DNA from: Streptomyces smaragdinus
GTDB lineage: Bacteria > Actinomycetota > Actinomycetes > Streptomycetales > Streptomycetaceae
Direction of reading: 5' to 3'
DNA length: 64,000 bases
Assembly: GCF_009604385.1 (NCBI RefSeq)
Contig: NZ_WEGJ01000004.1
Location: forward strand, 186,001-250,000
The translations under genes were made by a program, and so were the position numbers. Below are positions 1 through 9,918 of the stretch, piece after piece; within the stretch, counting starts at the first letter, position 1, and each line of letters opens with the position of its first letter. Under the pieces are notes generated by a model, which had not been told where the DNA came from, made no database searches, and saw only the letters and a list, made by a program, of their open reading frames with translations.

Positions 1-4
1 CGGT

Positions 5-325
5 TCAGTCAAGGTGGAACACCTCCTGCAGCGGCCGCACCGCCTCGTCGGGCTTCGCCCCGTCCAGGGACTCGAAGAACGGCGCCATCCGCGTCTGCCA
101 GCGGGTGTTGACGTCGGTGGCGGCCATGGCGGCCTGCGCGGCGGCGAAGTCCTCGGTCTCGAGGTAGCCGACGAGCAGGCCGTCGTCGCGGACGAAGAGC
201 GAGTAGTTGTGCCAGCCGGCGGCGGACAGCGCCTCGAGCATGTCCGCCCACACGGCCGTATGGCACTCGCGGTACTCCGCGAGGCGCTCTTGGCGCACCT
301 TCAGCAGAAAGCAGACCCGTCGCAT
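5..325 (-). CDS. rhaM: L-rhamnose mutarotase
   Basis: Interconverts alpha and beta anomers of L-rhamnose in the cytoplasm so that the isomerase receives its preferred form. The 106-residue product matches the usual length of about 104. It carries Tyr18 and His22, the positions used by characterised RhaM proteins, and a C-terminal RWQTRMAPFFE-like segment typical of the family. The ATG at 325 is preceded by TGAGG about 9 bases upstream, which overlaps the region just after the rhaS stop; the two genes are 10 bp apart. It is the last gene of the minus-strand rhamnose uptake operon inside the window. The gene is complete; the stop lies 5 bases from the window edge. Confidence 0.93.
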   Translation of the reverse strand: MRRVCFLLKVRQERLAEYRECHTAVWADMLEALSAAGWHNYSLFVRDDGLLVGYLETEDFAAAQAAMAATDVNTRWQTRMAPFFESLDGAKPDEAVRPLQEVFHLD

Positions 326-335
326 CGCCGGGGCC

Positions 336-1409
336 TCAGAAGTCGTACTCGTCGATGTTGTCCTTGTCGAACACGGTGGGCGGGCCGAGGATGACCTCGC
401 CGTCGGCGCCGACGGTGTACTCCCCCAGCTTCCCCGCCTTGAACTTCTCGCCCTCGGCCCCGGTGATCTGCCCGGAGGCCAGCGCGGCGGCCGCGTAGGC
501 ACCGAGGTAGCCGAGGTCCTTGGGGTCCCACAGGGCGAACTGCTCGACGGTGCCGTCCTTGACGAACGCGCGCATCTGGTTGGGGGTGCCGAGGCCGTTC
601 AGGACGACCTTGCCCTTGTACGAGGAGGAGCTGATGTACCGGGCGGCCGCGGCGATGCCCACGGTGGTCGGCGAGATGATCCCCTTGAGCCTCGGGTACG
701 CCTTGAGCAGGCCCTGGGTCTCCTGGAAGGACTTCTGGTCGTCGTCGTCCCCGTAGGCGACCTTCACCAGCTTCAGGTCCTTGTACTTGGGGTCCTTCAG
801 CTCGTCCTTCATGAAGTCGATCCAGGTGTTCTGGTTCGTCGCGTTCTGGGTGGCGGACAGGATCGCGATCTCGCCCTTGTAGCCGAGCTGTTCGGCGATG
901 TGCCGGATCTGGCTGCGGCCGATCTCCTCGGAGCTGGCCTGGTTGATGAACAGCTGCCGGCAGTCCTTGGCGGTGTCCGAGTCGTACGCCACCACGTTGA
1001 TGTCCTGCTCCATCGCCCTCTTCAGCGGCCCGCAGACGGCGTTCGGGTCGTTGGCGGCGATGAGAATGGCGTCCTGCTTCTGCTGGATCAGGGTGTTGAT
1101 GTACGAGACCTGGGAGGAGGCCTTGGCGTCGGAGGGGCCGACCTCCTTGGCGTCGGCGCCGAACTCGCCGGCGGCGGCGATGCCGGCGTCGTCGACGATC
1201 TTCTCGTACGGGTTGTTGATCTGCTTGGGCAGGAAGGCGAGCTTCAGGCCCTTCGCCAGCGGGGCGTCGGGGTCGGCGGTAGCACCTGACTTCTGCCCGG
1301 CCCTGTCGTCCTTGGCGTCGTCCTTGGTGGTGCCGCCGCAGCCCGCGGCGGTGACGGCGAGGAGGCAGGCCGCGGCGGTCGCGGCGAGGGTGCGGCTCAT
1401 GGCGTACAT
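336..1409 (-). CDS. rhaS: Rhamnose ABC transporter substrate-binding lipoprotein
   Basis: Predicted extracytoplasmic sugar-binding lipoprotein (357 aa, periplasmic-binding type I/LacI-like fold) that delivers L-rhamnose to the RhaPQ permeases. The N terminus is a lipoprotein signal with a lipobox ending AAGC near residue 24, followed by a charged linker. The body shows the class features, including the IAANDPNAV segment and a D/N-rich hinge. Two close ATGs exist, at 1409 and 1400; GAAAGG at good spacing supports 1409. It lies 36 bp downstream of the rhaQ permease, and separate translation in excess of the permeases is usual for binding proteins. Substrate assignment rests on the divergent rhamnose catabolic genes. 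Confidence 0.92.
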   Translation of the reverse strand: MYAMSRTLAATAAACLLAVTAAGCGGTTKDDAKDDRAGQKSGATADPDAPLAKGLKLAFLPKQINNPYEKIVDDAGIAAAGEFGADAKEVGPSDAKASSQVSYINTLIQQKQDAILIAANDPNAVCGPLKRAMEQDINVVAYDSDTAKDCRQLFINQASSEEIGRSQIRHIAEQLGYKGEIAILSATQNATNQNTWIDFMKDELKDPKYKDLKLVKVAYGDDDDQKSFQETQGLLKAYPRLKGIISPTTVGIAAAARYISSSSYKGKVVLNGLGTPNQMRAFVKDGTVEQFALWDPKDLGYLGAYAAAALASGQITGAEGEKFKAGKLGEYTVGADGEVILGPPTVFDKDNIDEYDF

Positions 1410-1445
1410 GGCGGGGTGCCTTTCGCTCGGGGGCTTGAGGGGGAG

Positions 1446-2441
1446 TCAGGAGGAGGCGGTGGCGCCGAGGCGCCGGTGGCGGCGTTCGGTGAGGACCGCG
1501 ACGACGCGGGGGGTGAGGACGGAGGCGACCAGGAGGAGTCCGGTGACGATCACCTGGATCTCGTTGGACACGTCGTTGAGGGTGAGGAGGTTGTTCAGCA
1601 GACCGATCAGCAGCACCCCGGCGACCGCGCCGCCCAGGGTGCCCCTGCCGCCGTCGAAGTCGACGCCGCCCAGCAGGACGGAGGCGATGACGACGAGTTC
1701 GAGGCCGGCCCCGTTGTCGGCGCGGGCGCTGCCGTAGCGCAGGGTGTAGACGATCCCGGCGAACGAGGCGACCAGCCCGGACACCACGAACAGCGCCAGC
1801 TTGAGCCGTTTGACGCGGATCCCGGCGAACCGGGCCGCCTCCTCCTGCGCCCCGACCGCGTACAGCGACCGTCCGGTGCCGGTGCCGTGCAGCACCACCG
1901 CGGCGATCACGGCGAGGACCGCGAACAGGGCGACGGGGTACGGGACGAAGGTGCCCGGGACCGTCTCGGTGGCCGACGCCCACCGGGCGTAGCTGTCGGG
2001 GAACCCGGCGACGGCCTTGTCCCCGAGGACGACGGAGGCCAGCCCCCGGTACAGGGTGAGCGTGCCGATGGTGACGGCGAGCGGCGGCAGCCCCAGCCGG
2101 GTGACCAGCAGCCCGTTGAGGAGTCCGCCGAGGACGCCGGCCAGCAGGCAGACGGGCACGATCAGCTCGAAGGCCCAGCCCGCGTCCCACAGGGAGCCGG
2201 CCAGCGCGCTGGACAGGCCCAGCATGGAGGCCACGGACAGGTCGACCTGGCCCGCGACGACGAGCAGTGTCATGGGCAGCGCGATGAGGGCGATCTCGGC
2301 GGTGTCGCCCAGCGCCGAGGAGAGATTGCCGGTGTCGGCGAAGCCCTCGGTGCTGCCGGCGCCCGCCAGGAAGACGGCGACCAGCAGGATCCCGACGACG
2401 GTGTCCCAGCGCAGCAGGCGCCCGGCCTTGGGTGCGGTCAC
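1446..2441 (-). CDS. rhaQ: Rhamnose ABC transporter permease RhaQ
   Basis: Integral membrane permease of the branched-chain amino acid/ribose (RbsC) class, 331 aa with about ten hydrophobic segments. It forms the channel with RhaP, powered by RhaT. The EAA-like cytoplasmic loop is seen as YAVGAQEEAARFAGI in the middle. The GTG start at 2441 overlaps the stop of the upstream permease gene in a GTGA tetrad, so translation is coupled. A very long open frame continues upstream of this GTG because of GC bias; it is not coding. Which of the two permeases is P or Q is by analogy with the rhizobial rhaTPQ order. Confidence 0.9.
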   Translation of the reverse strand: MTAPKAGRLLRWDTVVGILLVAVFLAGAGSTEGFADTGNLSSALGDTAEIALIALPMTLLVVAGQVDLSVASMLGLSSALAGSLWDAGWAFELIVPVCLLAGVLGGLLNGLLVTRLGLPPLAVTIGTLTLYRGLASVVLGDKAVAGFPDSYARWASATETVPGTFVPYPVALFAVLAVIAAVVLHGTGTGRSLYAVGAQEEAARFAGIRVKRLKLALFVVSGLVASFAGIVYTLRYGSARADNGAGLELVVIASVLLGGVDFDGGRGTLGGAVAGVLLIGLLNNLLTLNDVSNEIQVIVTGLLLVASVLTPRVVAVLTERRHRRLGATASS

Positions 2442-3478
2442 TGCCGGCTCCTCTTCCTCAGGGCACGAGTGGTGCGCAGCTGCAGCACCCGGTCGGTGGC
2501 GATGGCCGCGAGCAGCAGCACACCGGTGATCGCCTGCTGCCAGAAGGAGTCGACCTTCAGCACGACCAGGGCGCTGCCGATCGTGGTGAGCAGCAGCGCG
2601 CCCAGCGCCGCGCCCCACACCGAGCCGGTGCCGCCGGTGATCGCGACGCCGCCGACCACGACGGCGCTGACGACGGTGAGTTCCCAGCCGTTGGCGGCGT
2701 CCGCGACGACGGTGCCGAAGCGGGCCAGCCACAGCGCCCCGGCGAACCCGGCGACCGCCCCGGAGAAGAGGTACGCGCCGAGCACCCGGCGCCGGATCGG
2801 GATACCGGCGAGCCGCGCGGCCTGCGGGCTGGAGCCGATGGCGTACAGCTCGCGCCCGCCGCGGTAGGCGCGCAGATAGTAGGCGGTGCCGGCCAGCACC
2901 ACGGCGGAGATCAGCGGCAGATACGGGACGCCCAGCACGCTGCCGGTGCCCAGGCCCAGGACGTCGTCGGGGATGTCGGCGGCGTTGACCTGTTCGCCGT
3001 GCGCCCACCAGTAGTCCAGGCCCTGGATGACGTAGAGCATGCCGAGCGTGACCACGAGCGCCGGCACCCGGCCGAAGCTGACGAGGAGTCCGCTGACCAG
3101 TCCGCAGCAGGCGCCGATCGCGATGCCGAGCAGGCTGACGACGACCGGGCCGTGCCCGGAGTCGCGGACGAAGTCCCCGCAGGCGAAGGCCGTCAGCCCG
3201 ACGACGGATCCGACCGACAGGTCGATGTTGCGGGTGAGGACGACGACGGACTGGCCGACGGCGAGCAGCACCAGGATCGAGGAGTTGAGCAGCAGGTCCT
3301 TGACGCCCTGGTCGTCGAGGAAGGCGTGGTTGGACAGCCAGGTCCCGAGGATGAGCAGCACGAGGGCGCCGCCGACGGCGATCTCGCGGGCCCGGAAGAC
3401 GGTGTCGGCCAGGGAACGGGCGAAGTGGTCGGCCTCGGGAACGGGCGGGGGTGCGGTGGTGGTACGGGTCTCGCTCAC
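2438..3478 (-). CDS. rhaP: Rhamnose ABC transporter permease RhaP
   Basis: Second RbsC-type permease (346 aa) of the rhamnose importer, membrane-embedded, paralogous to the following gene. It has a Pro-rich cytoplasmic N terminus of about 35 residues, then about ten transmembrane segments. The loop [15 protein letters not shown] matches the EAA-like coupling motif. The GTG start at 3478 overlaps the ATPase stop (GTGA) and its own stop overlaps the next GTG, so ATPase, RhaP and RhaQ are translationally coupled. Function is inferred from family plus context. Confidence 0.9.
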   Translation of the reverse strand: MSETRTTTAPPPVPEADHFARSLADTVFRAREIAVGGALVLLILGTWLSNHAFLDDQGVKDLLLNSSILVLLAVGQSVVVLTRNIDLSVGSVVGLTAFACGDFVRDSGHGPVVVSLLGIAIGACCGLVSGLLVSFGRVPALVVTLGMLYVIQGLDYWWAHGEQVNAADIPDDVLGLGTGSVLGVPYLPLISAVVLAGTAYYLRAYRGGRELYAIGSSPQAARLAGIPIRRRVLGAYLFSGAVAGFAGALWLARFGTVVADAANGWELTVVSAVVVGGVAITGGTGSVWGAALGALLLTTIGSALVVLKVDSFWQQAITGVLLLAAIATDRVLQLRTTRALRKRSRQ

Positions 3479-4983
3479 GCCGCCTCCCTGCCGGTCCGGC
3501 CGGTGGCCGCGGTCATCACGGACTCCTCGGTGGCGTCGGCGCGGGGGATCTCGGCGGCCAGCCGGCCCTCGTGCATCACCAGGACCCGGTCCGCCGTGCC
3601 CAGCACCTCGGGCAGGTCGGAGGAGACCATGAGCACCGCGAGACCGTCGGCGGCCAGCGCCGACAGCAGCCTGTGCACCTCGGCCTTGGTGCCGACGTCG
3701 ATGCCCCGGGTCGGTTCGTCCACGATCAGCACCGAGGGTTCGGTGGCCAGCCATTTGGCCAGGACAACCTTCTGCTGGTTGCCGCCCGAGAGCACCTCGG
3801 CGGGGTCGCTCAGCCGGCCGTACTTCAGCCGCAGCCGCGCCGCCCAGTCGGCGGCCCGGCCGTGTTCCAGGGCCCGGCGCACCAGTCCGTACCGGCCGAG
3901 GCGGCCCAGCCCGGTGAGGCCGATGTTGCGTTCGATCGACATCTCCATCACCAGTCCGCGCTGCCGCCGGTCCTCCGGCACCAGCGCCACCCCGGCGGCC
4001 ATCGCCGCCGCCGGCGACCCCGGCCGCAGCGGCCGGCCGCCCACCCGCACCTCGCCGGCGTCCGCCCGGTCGACGCCGAAGACCGCCTGGACGACCTCGC
4101 TGCGGCCGGCGCCGACCAGGCCGGCCAGGGCGACGATCTCGCCGCGGCGGACGTCGAAGGAGATGTCGCGGAACACGCCCTCGCGGGTGAGCCGGCGCAC
4201 GGACAGCGCCACCGCACCGGGTTCGGTGGGCTGCTTGGGGTAGAGCTCGTCGAGGTCGCGGCCGACCATCCGGCGTACCAGGGCGTCCTCGTCGAGGTCG
4301 GCGGTCCGGTCGGTGGCGATCCAGCGGCCGTCGCGCAGGGTCGTCACCCGGGCGCACAGCCGGAAGATCTCCTCCAGCCGGTGCGAGACGAACAGCACGG
4401 CGGCGCCCTCCGCGCGCAGCGCCTCGACCACGCCGAAGAGCCGGGCCGTCTCGCTGCCGGTGAGGGCGGCGGTGGGCTCGTCCATGATCAGCACGCGGGC
4501 GTCGGAGGACAGCGCCTTGGCGATCTCCACGAGCTGCTGGTCGGCGATCGACAGCCCGCGCGCCGGCCGGTCCGGGTCCAGCGCCACCCCGAGCCGGCGC
4601 ATCAGCGCCGCGGTCGCCGCGTACTCGGCGGACCGGTCGACGCGGCGCAGGGAACGCAGGGGCCGGCGGCCCATGCAGATGTTCTCGGCGACGGACAGGT
4701 CGGGGAAGAGCGTGGGTTCCTGGTAGATCACCGCGATCCCGGCGTCGCGGGCGTCGGCCGGGCCGTGGAAGTCCACCGCGACGCCGTCCAGCAGGACCTC
4801 GCCGGTGTCGGGACGGTGCACGCCGGTGAGGGTCTTGATCAGGGTGGACTTACCGGCGCCGTTCTCGCCGGCGAGGGCGTGCGCCTCTCCCGCGTACAGC
4901 CGCAGCGAGACGTCCGACAGCGCGCGGACGGCGCCGAACGATTTGCCGAGGCCCCGCACCGCCAGGACGGGTTGCTCGTTCAT
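3475..4983 (-). CDS. rhaT: Rhamnose ABC transporter ATP-binding protein
   Basis: Tandem-NBD sugar importer ATPase (502 aa from this start, the usual size for RbsA/MglA-type proteins). NBD1 has Walker [10 protein letters not shown] at 39-47 and Walker [15 protein letters not shown]2 has the degenerate Walker [10 protein letters not shown] usual in this class, with LSGGNQQK and [12 protein letters not shown]. It energises RhaPQ-mediated uptake. A GTG two codons upstream (4989) is possible, but a GGGG Shine-Dalgarno block sits 5 bases before the ATG at 4983. It is the first gene of the minus-strand operon and reads from the divergent promoter region at 5046-5075. Confidence 0.92.
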   Translation of the reverse strand: MNEQPVLAVRGLGKSFGAVRALSDVSLRLYAGEAHALAGENGAGKSTLIKTLTGVHRPDTGEVLLDGVAVDFHGPADARDAGIAVIYQEPTLFPDLSVAENICMGRRPLRSLRRVDRSAEYAATAALMRRLGVALDPDRPARGLSIADQQLVEIAKALSSDARVLIMDEPTAALTGSETARLFGVVEALRAEGAAVLFVSHRLEEIFRLCARVTTLRDGRWIATDRTADLDEDALVRRMVGRDLDELYPKQPTEPGAVALSVRRLTREGVFRDISFDVRRGEIVALAGLVGAGRSEVVQAVFGVDRADAGEVRVGGRPLRPGSPAAAMAAGVALVPEDRRQRGLVMEMSIERNIGLTGLGRLGRYGLVRRALEHGRAADWAARLRLKYGRLSDPAEVLSGGNQQKVVLAKWLATEPSVLIVDEPTRGIDVGTKAEVHRLLSALAADGLAVLMVSSDLPEVLGTADRVLVMHEGRLAAEIPRADATEESVMTAATGRTGREAA

Positions 4984-5019
4984 GGACACCCCGATCTCGG
5001 GACAGCGTCGATCGACTGG

Positions 5020-5031
5020 TGAAAGGTTTCA
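5020..5031. promoter_or_regulatory. LacI-family-like operator (transporter arm)
   Basis: TGAAAGGTTTCA, an inverted repeat (TGAAA/TTTCA) resembling LacI-family operators. It lies just downstream of the predicted start point of the rhaT promoter, a position suited to repression. A second similar site lies on the catabolic arm at 5162-5173. The cognate LacI-type regulator is not in this window and may lie beyond position 1. Confidence 0.6.
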
Positions 5032-5045
5032 ATGTGTTGGCAGGG

Positions 5046-5075
5046 AAGCTAGACCCGGCCCAACTGGGGCGTCAA
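5046..5075 (-). promoter_or_regulatory. Predicted rhaT operon promoter
   Basis: On the minus strand TTGACG (5075-5070), an 18-bp spacer and TAGCTT (5051-5046) form a plausible housekeeping promoter reading into rhaT. The same two hexamers occur in the opposite orientation for rhaI. Confidence 0.6.
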
Positions 5076-5125
5076 CCGTCCGTACTTGGAAATCTCGCTG
5101 CGTGCCAAAGCCCGTCCGTGCACCC

Positions 5126-5154
5126 TTGACGCTTCCCGGGAATGCGCCTAGCTT
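5126..5154 (+). promoter_or_regulatory. Predicted rhaI operon promoter
   Basis: TTGACG (5126-5131), 17-bp spacer, TAGCTT (5149-5154). Predicted transcription start is near 5161, immediately at the operator-like site 5162-5173. The hexamers are identical to those of the divergent rhaT promoter. Confidence 0.62.
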
Positions 5155-5161
5155 CCGTCCG

Positions 5162-5173
5162 TGAAACGATTCA
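5162..5173. promoter_or_regulatory. LacI-family-like operator (catabolic arm)
   Basis: TGAAACGATTCA, close to the LacI-family form TGAAACGTTTCA. It sits at the predicted transcription start of the rhaI operon and pairs with the site at 5020-5031. Confidence 0.6.
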
Positions 5174-5250
5174 TGAACGCGGGCCCCGGGTAGCCGGACG
5201 GGCTCCGGTGCCCGTCGATCTCCCAGCTGGCACTCGCGAAAGGCCGCGCA

Positions 5251-6420
5251 ATGACCGCCGGTTCCACCGTGGAAGCCGTGAAGACGGCACTGAAGACCCA
5301 GGCCGTCGAGACACCGTCGTGGGCGTACGGCAACTCCGGTACGCGCTTCAAGGTCTTCGCCCAGCCCGGCGTGCCGCGTACGCCGCGGGAGAAGCTCGAC
5401 GACGCCGCCCGGGTGCACGAGCACACCGGCGTGGCGCCGAGCGTGGCGCTGCACATCCCCTGGGACCGGGTGGACGACTACGCCGCGCTGGCCGCGTACG
5501 CGAAGGAGCGCGGGCTGCGGCTCGGCGCGATCAACTCCAACGTCTTCCAGGACGACGACTACAAGCTGGGCTCGGTCACCAACCCCGATCCGGCGGTGCG
5601 CCGCAAGGCCCTGGCCCATCTGCTGGAGTGCGTCGACATCATGGACGCCACCGGCTCCCGGGACCTCAAGCTGTGGTTCTCCGACGGCACCAACTACCCC
5701 GGCCAGGACGACATCCGCGACCGCCAGGACCGGCTCGCGGAAGCCCTGAGCGCGGTGTACGAACGGCTCGGTGACGGGCAGCGGATGCTGCTGGAGTACA
5801 AGCTCTTCGAGCCCGCCTTCTACACGATGGACGTCCCCGACTGGGGCACGGCGTACGCGCACTGCCTGCGGCTGGGCGAGAAGGCGCAGGTCGTCGTGGA
5901 CACGGGCCATCACGCGCCGGGCACGAACATCGAGTTCATCGTCGCGTTCCTGCTGCGCGAGGGGAAGCTCGGCGGCTTCGACTTCAACTCCCGCTTCTAC
6001 GCGGACGACGATCTGATGGTCGGCTCCGCGGACCCCTTCCAGCTGTTCCGGATCATGTACGAGGTCGTACGCGGCGGCGGCTACTCCCCCGACGTGGCGT
6101 TCATGCTCGACCAGTGCCACAACCTGGAGCCGAAGATCCCGGCGATCATCCGCTCGGTGATGAACGTCCAGGAGGCCACCGCCAAGGCGCTCCTCGTGGA
6201 CCGCCCGTCGCTGGCCGCCGCCCAGTCGGCTGGGGACGTCCTCGGGGCGAACGCGGTGCTGATGGACGCGTACAACACCGATGTACGGCCGCTGCTGGCC
6301 GAGGTGCGCACCGAGATGGGCGTGGCGGCGGATCCGATGGCCGCCTACCGGGAGTCCGGCTGGGCGCAGCGGATCGTCGACGAGCGGGTCGGCGGCGAGC
6401 AGGCCGGCTGGGGGGCCTGA
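5251..6420 (+). CDS. rhaI: L-rhamnose isomerase
   Basis: Converts L-rhamnose to L-rhamnulose in the cytoplasm, using a TIM-barrel and divalent metals. The 389-aa product resembles the Pseudomonas stutzeri RhaI class rather than E. coli RhaA. Metal-ligand regions are visible: [11 protein letters not shown] near residue 180, [10 protein letters not shown] near 217, and the [12 protein letters not shown] stretch near 241. GAAAGG upstream of the ATG gives the ribosome site. It is the first gene of the plus-strand catabolic operon and is separated from the aldolase/dehydrogenase gene by one base. Confidence 0.94.
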   Translation: MTAGSTVEAVKTALKTQAVETPSWAYGNSGTRFKVFAQPGVPRTPREKLDDAARVHEHTGVAPSVALHIPWDRVDDYAALAAYAKERGLRLGAINSNVFQDDDYKLGSVTNPDPAVRRKALAHLLECVDIMDATGSRDLKLWFSDGTNYPGQDDIRDRQDRLAEALSAVYERLGDGQRMLLEYKLFEPAFYTMDVPDWGTAYAHCLRLGEKAQVVVDTGHHAPGTNIEFIVAFLLREGKLGGFDFNSRFYADDDLMVGSADPFQLFRIMYEVVRGGGYSPDVAFMLDQCHNLEPKIPAIIRSVMNVQEATAKALLVDRPSLAAAQSAGDVLGANAVLMDAYNTDVRPLLAEVRTEMGVAADPMAAYRESGWAQRIVDERVGGEQAGWGA

Positions 6421-6421
6421 C

Positions 6422-8452
6422 ATGGACGTCGTCACGGAACTGCTGGCGCGTTCCCACCGGTTGGGCGCCGACCCCCGCAACACCAATTACGCCGGCGGCA
6501 ACACCTCCGCCAAGGGCACCGCGACCGACCCGGTGACCGGGCGGGACGTCGAGCTTCTGTGGGTGAAGGGGTCGGGCGGCGATCTGGGCACGCTGACGGC
6601 ACCCGGGCTGGCGGCGCTGCGGCTGGACCGGCTGCGGGCGCTGACGGCCGTCTATCCGGGGGTGGAGCGCGAGGACGAGATGGTTGCCGCGTTCGACTAC
6701 TGCCTGCACGGCCGGGGCGGCGCGGCGCCGTCCATCGACACGGCGATGCACGGGCTGGTCGGCGCCGCCCACGTCGACCATCTGCACCCGGACTCGGGCA
6801 TCGCGCTGGCCTGCGCGGCGGACGGAGAGGCGCTGACGAAGGAGTGCTTCGGCAGCGCCGTGGTGTGGGTGCCGTGGCGCCGGCCGGGGTTCCAGCTGGG
6901 GCTGGACATCGCCGCCGTACGCGAGGCGCACCCGGAGGCGGTCGGCTGCGTCCTGGGCGGGCACGGGATCACGGCGTGGGGGGCGACGAGCGAGGAGTGC
7001 GAGCGCAACTCGCTGCACATCATCCGCACCGCCGAACGTTTCCTGACCGAGCGGGGGAAGCCGGACCCGTTCGGCCCCGTCCTCGAGGGGTACGAGCCGC
7101 TGCCCGCCGCCGAACGCCGGGCGCGCGCCGCGGCGCTGGCCCCCGTCGTCCGGGGGCTGGCGTCCACCGACCGGGCGCAGGTCGGCCACTTCACGGACGC
7201 CCCGGAGGTGCTGGACTTCCTCGCGCGGGCGGAGCATCCGCGGCTGGCGGCGCTGGGCACCTCGTGCCCGGACCACTTCCTGCGCACGAAGGTCCGGCCG
7301 CTGGTCCTCGACCTGCCGCCCGGGGTTCCCCTCGAGGAGGCCGCCGCCCGGCTGCGGGAGCTGCACGCCGCGTACCGGACGGAGTACGCCGCCTACTACG
7401 AGCGGCACGCCGTGGCCGGGTCGCCGGCCATGCGCGGCGCCGATCCGGCGGTCGTGCTGGTGCCGGGGGTGGGGATGTTCGGCTTCGGCCGGGACAAGCA
7501 GACGGCGCGGGTGGCCGGGGAGTTCTACGTCAACGCGATCAACGTGATGCGCGGGGCGGAGGCGGTGTCCTCGTACGCGCCGATCGAGGAGTCGGAGAAG
7601 TTCCGGATCGAGTACTGGGAGCTGGAGGAGGCCAAGCTGCGCCGGATGCCGGCGCCCAGGCCCCTCGCCGCCCGGGTGGCGCTGGTGACGGGCGCCGGGT
7701 CGGGGATCGGGAGGGCGATCGCCCGGCGGCTGGCCGCCGAGGGGGCGTGCGTGGCCGTCGCGGACGTCGACGGCGGGAGCGCGGAGAGGGTCGCGGCCGA
7801 GCTGGGCGGGCCGGACCGGGCCGTCGCGGTCACCGTGGACGTGACGAGCGAGGAGCAGATCGCGGCGGCGTTCGCGGCGGCGGTGCTGGCGTTCGGCGGG
7901 GTGGACCTGGTGGTGAACAACGCCGGGATCTCCATCTCGAAGCCGCTGCTGGAGACGACGGCCCAGGACTGGGACCGCCAGCACGCGATCATGGCGCGCG
8001 GCTCGTTCCTGGTCTCGCGGGAGGCCGCGCGGGTGATGACGGAGCAGCGGATGGGCGGCGACATCGTCTACATCGCGTCCAAGAACGGCGTCTTCGCCGG
8101 CCCGAACAACATCGCGTACGGCGCCACCAAGGCCGACCAGGCCCACCAGGTCCGGCTGCTGGCCGCCGAGCTCGGCGAACACGGCATCCGCGTCAACGGC
8201 GTCAACCCCGACGGCGTGGTGCGCGGCTCCGGCATCTTCGCCGGCGGCTGGGGGGCGCGGCGGGCAGCGGTGTACGGGGTGGAGGAGTCGGAGCTGGGCG
8301 CGTACTACGCGCGCCGGACACTGCTCAAGCGCGAGGTGCTCCCGGAGCATGTGGCGAACGCCGTCTTCGCCCTCACCGGCGGCGACCTCAGTCATACGAC
8401 GGGGCTGCACATCCCCGTCGACGCGGGCGTCGCGGCGGCGTTCCTCCGGTGA
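6422..8452 (+). CDS. rhaEW: Bifunctional rhamnulose-1-phosphate aldolase / lactaldehyde dehydrogenase
   Basis: Two-domain fusion of 676 aa. The N-terminal half is a class II (zinc) aldolase, with HVDHLHPDS at about 117-125 and GGHGITAWG further on. It should split rhamnulose-1-phosphate into DHAP and L-lactaldehyde. The C-terminal 250 residues are a short-chain dehydrogenase: TGAGSGIG near 422, NNAG near 498, and YxxxK (YGATK) near 564. In related fusions this domain oxidises lactaldehyde to lactate with NAD. The ATG at 6422 follows the rhaI stop by one base and the stop overlaps the rhaB GTG. The downstream lactate-oxidation genes fit a lactate product. The symbol follows Bacillus usage. Confidence 0.9.
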   Translation: MDVVTELLARSHRLGADPRNTNYAGGNTSAKGTATDPVTGRDVELLWVKGSGGDLGTLTAPGLAALRLDRLRALTAVYPGVEREDEMVAAFDYCLHGRGGAAPSIDTAMHGLVGAAHVDHLHPDSGIALACAADGEALTKECFGSAVVWVPWRRPGFQLGLDIAAVREAHPEAVGCVLGGHGITAWGATSEECERNSLHIIRTAERFLTERGKPDPFGPVLEGYEPLPAAERRARAAALAPVVRGLASTDRAQVGHFTDAPEVLDFLARAEHPRLAALGTSCPDHFLRTKVRPLVLDLPPGVPLEEAAARLRELHAAYRTEYAAYYERHAVAGSPAMRGADPAVVLVPGVGMFGFGRDKQTARVAGEFYVNAINVMRGAEAVSSYAPIEESEKFRIEYWELEEAKLRRMPAPRPLAARVALVTGAGSGIGRAIARRLAAEGACVAVADVDGGSAERVAAELGGPDRAVAVTVDVTSEEQIAAAFAAAVLAFGGVDLVVNNAGISISKPLLETTAQDWDRQHAIMARGSFLVSREAARVMTEQRMGGDIVYIASKNGVFAGPNNIAYGATKADQAHQVRLLAAELGEHGIRVNGVNPDGVVRGSGIFAGGWGARRAAVYGVEESELGAYYARRTLLKREVLPEHVANAVFALTGGDLSHTTGLHIPVDAGVAAAFLR

Positions 8453-9918
8453 CGGTGACCGTGACGGGGGTCTTCGCCGCCGTGGACCTCGGCGCGGCCT
8501 CCGGCCGGGTGATCCTCGGGCGCGTCGGCCCGGACAGCCTGGAGCTGGCAGAGGTGCACCGTTTCCCCAACCGCCCGGTGCGGGTGGGCGGCACCCTGTA
8601 CTGGGACGTCCTGGCCCTGTACCGCGGCGTCCTGGACGGGCTGCGAGCGGCCGGGGCGCGCACCGGGGGGCGGCTGGACGGGGTGGGGATCGACTCCTGG
8701 GCGGTGGACTACGGGCTGCTCGACGCCTCCGGGGCGCTCATCGGCAACCCGGTGCACTACCGGGACGCCCGGACCGACGGGGTGGCGGACCAGACGGCGG
8801 AGCTCCTCGACCCGGCCGCCCTGTACGCCGCCACCGGGATCCAGCGGCTGCCGTTCAACACCGTCTTCCAGCTCGCCGCCGCCCGCGGCACCCCCGCGCT
8901 GGACGCGGCGCGGCGGCTGCTGCTGATCCCCGACCTGATCGCGTACTGGCTCACCGGAGTGGCCGGCACCGAGCTGACCAACGCCTCCACGACGGGCCTG
9001 CTCGACGCCCGCACCCGCGACTGGTCCCGCCCCGTGGCCGACGCCCTCGGCATCGACACCGGACTCTTCCCCCCGCTGCGGGCCCCCGGCGACCCGGCGG
9101 GCGAACTGCTGCCGGACGTGCTGGCGGAGACGGGGCTCACCGGGCCCGTCCCGGTGACGGCCGTCGGGTCGCACGACACGGCCTCCGCCGTCGCCGCCGT
9201 ACCCGCGGCGACGGCGGACTTCGCGTATGTGTGCACCGGCACCTGGTCCCTGGCCGGCATGGAGCTGACCGCGCCCGTGCTGACGGAGGACAGCCGGCGC
9301 GCCAACTTCACCAACGAGCTGGGCGTGGACGGCACGGTGCGGTATCTGCGCAACGTCATGGGCCTGTGGCTGCTCCAGGAGTGCCTGCGGGAATGGGGTG
9401 AGCCGAAGCTCGGGCCCCTCCTCGAACAGGCCGCGCGGGCCGAGCCGTTGCGGTCCGTGGTGGACGCCGGCGATCCGGCGTTCATCCCGCCGGGGCGGAT
9501 GCCGGAGCGGATCGCGGACGCCTGCCGGCGGGCCGGGCGGCCGGAGCCCCGGAACCGGGTGGAGACCGTGCGGTGCGTGCTGGACTCCCTCGCCCTCGCG
9601 CACCTGTCGGCGATCGCCGACGCCGGGCGGCTGTCGGGCCGTACCCCGTCCGTGGTCCATGTCGTCGGCGGCGGCGCCCGCAACGAGCTGCTGTGCCGGC
9701 TGACGGCCGACGCCTGCGGGCTGCCGGTGGCCGCCGGGCCGGCGGAGGCGGCGGCGCTCGGCAACGTCCTGGTCCAGGCGCGGGCCCGCGGCGCCGTCCA
9801 CGGAACCCTGACAGACCTCCGATCTATGCTTCACCGGACGCGATCCGTACGGCAGTATGAGCCGCGCGGGGACCAGACCCTCTGGGAGGAGGCCGGGTGC
9901 GCGTCGCGCTCTTCGTGA
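8449..9918 (+). CDS. rhaB: Rhamnulokinase
   Basis: FGGY-family kinase (489 aa) phosphorylating L-rhamnulose to rhamnulose-1-phosphate, the substrate of the preceding aldolase. It shows the ATPase phosphate-binding segment DLGAASGR near residue 12, GIDSWAVDYG near 80, YVCTGTWSLAG near 261 and the C-terminal VVGGGARNELL adenosine motif. The GTG at 8449 overlaps the previous stop (GTGA); alternative GTGs lie at 8455 and 8461. Its 3' end overlaps the lutA start by 22 bp, which supports continued cotranscription into the lactate genes. Confidence 0.92.
   Translation: MTVTVTGVFAAVDLGAASGRVILGRVGPDSLELAEVHRFPNRPVRVGGTLYWDVLALYRGVLDGLRAAGARTGGRLDGVGIDSWAVDYGLLDASGALIGNPVHYRDARTDGVADQTAELLDPAALYAATGIQRLPFNTVFQLAAARGTPALDAARRLLLIPDLIAYWLTGVAGTELTNASTTGLLDARTRDWSRPVADALGIDTGLFPPLRAPGDPAGELLPDVLAETGLTGPVPVTAVGSHDTASAVAAVPAATADFAYVCTGTWSLAGMELTAPVLTEDSRRANFTNELGVDGTVRYLRNVMGLWLLQECLREWGEPKLGPLLEQAARAEPLRSVVDAGDPAFIPPGRMPERIADACRRAGRPEPRNRVETVRCVLDSLALAHLSAIADAGRLSGRTPSVVHVVGGGARNELLCRLTADACGLPVAAGPAEAAALGNVLVQARARGAVHGTLTDLRSMLHRTRSVRQYEPRGDQTLWEEAGCASRSS

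Noticed and set aside
6559..8448. Frame continuing upstream of rhaB through the aldolase/dehydrogenase gene
   Set aside because: The frame is open only by GC bias; rhaB starts at the GTG overlap at 8449, and the aldolase/dehydrogenase frame is intact.
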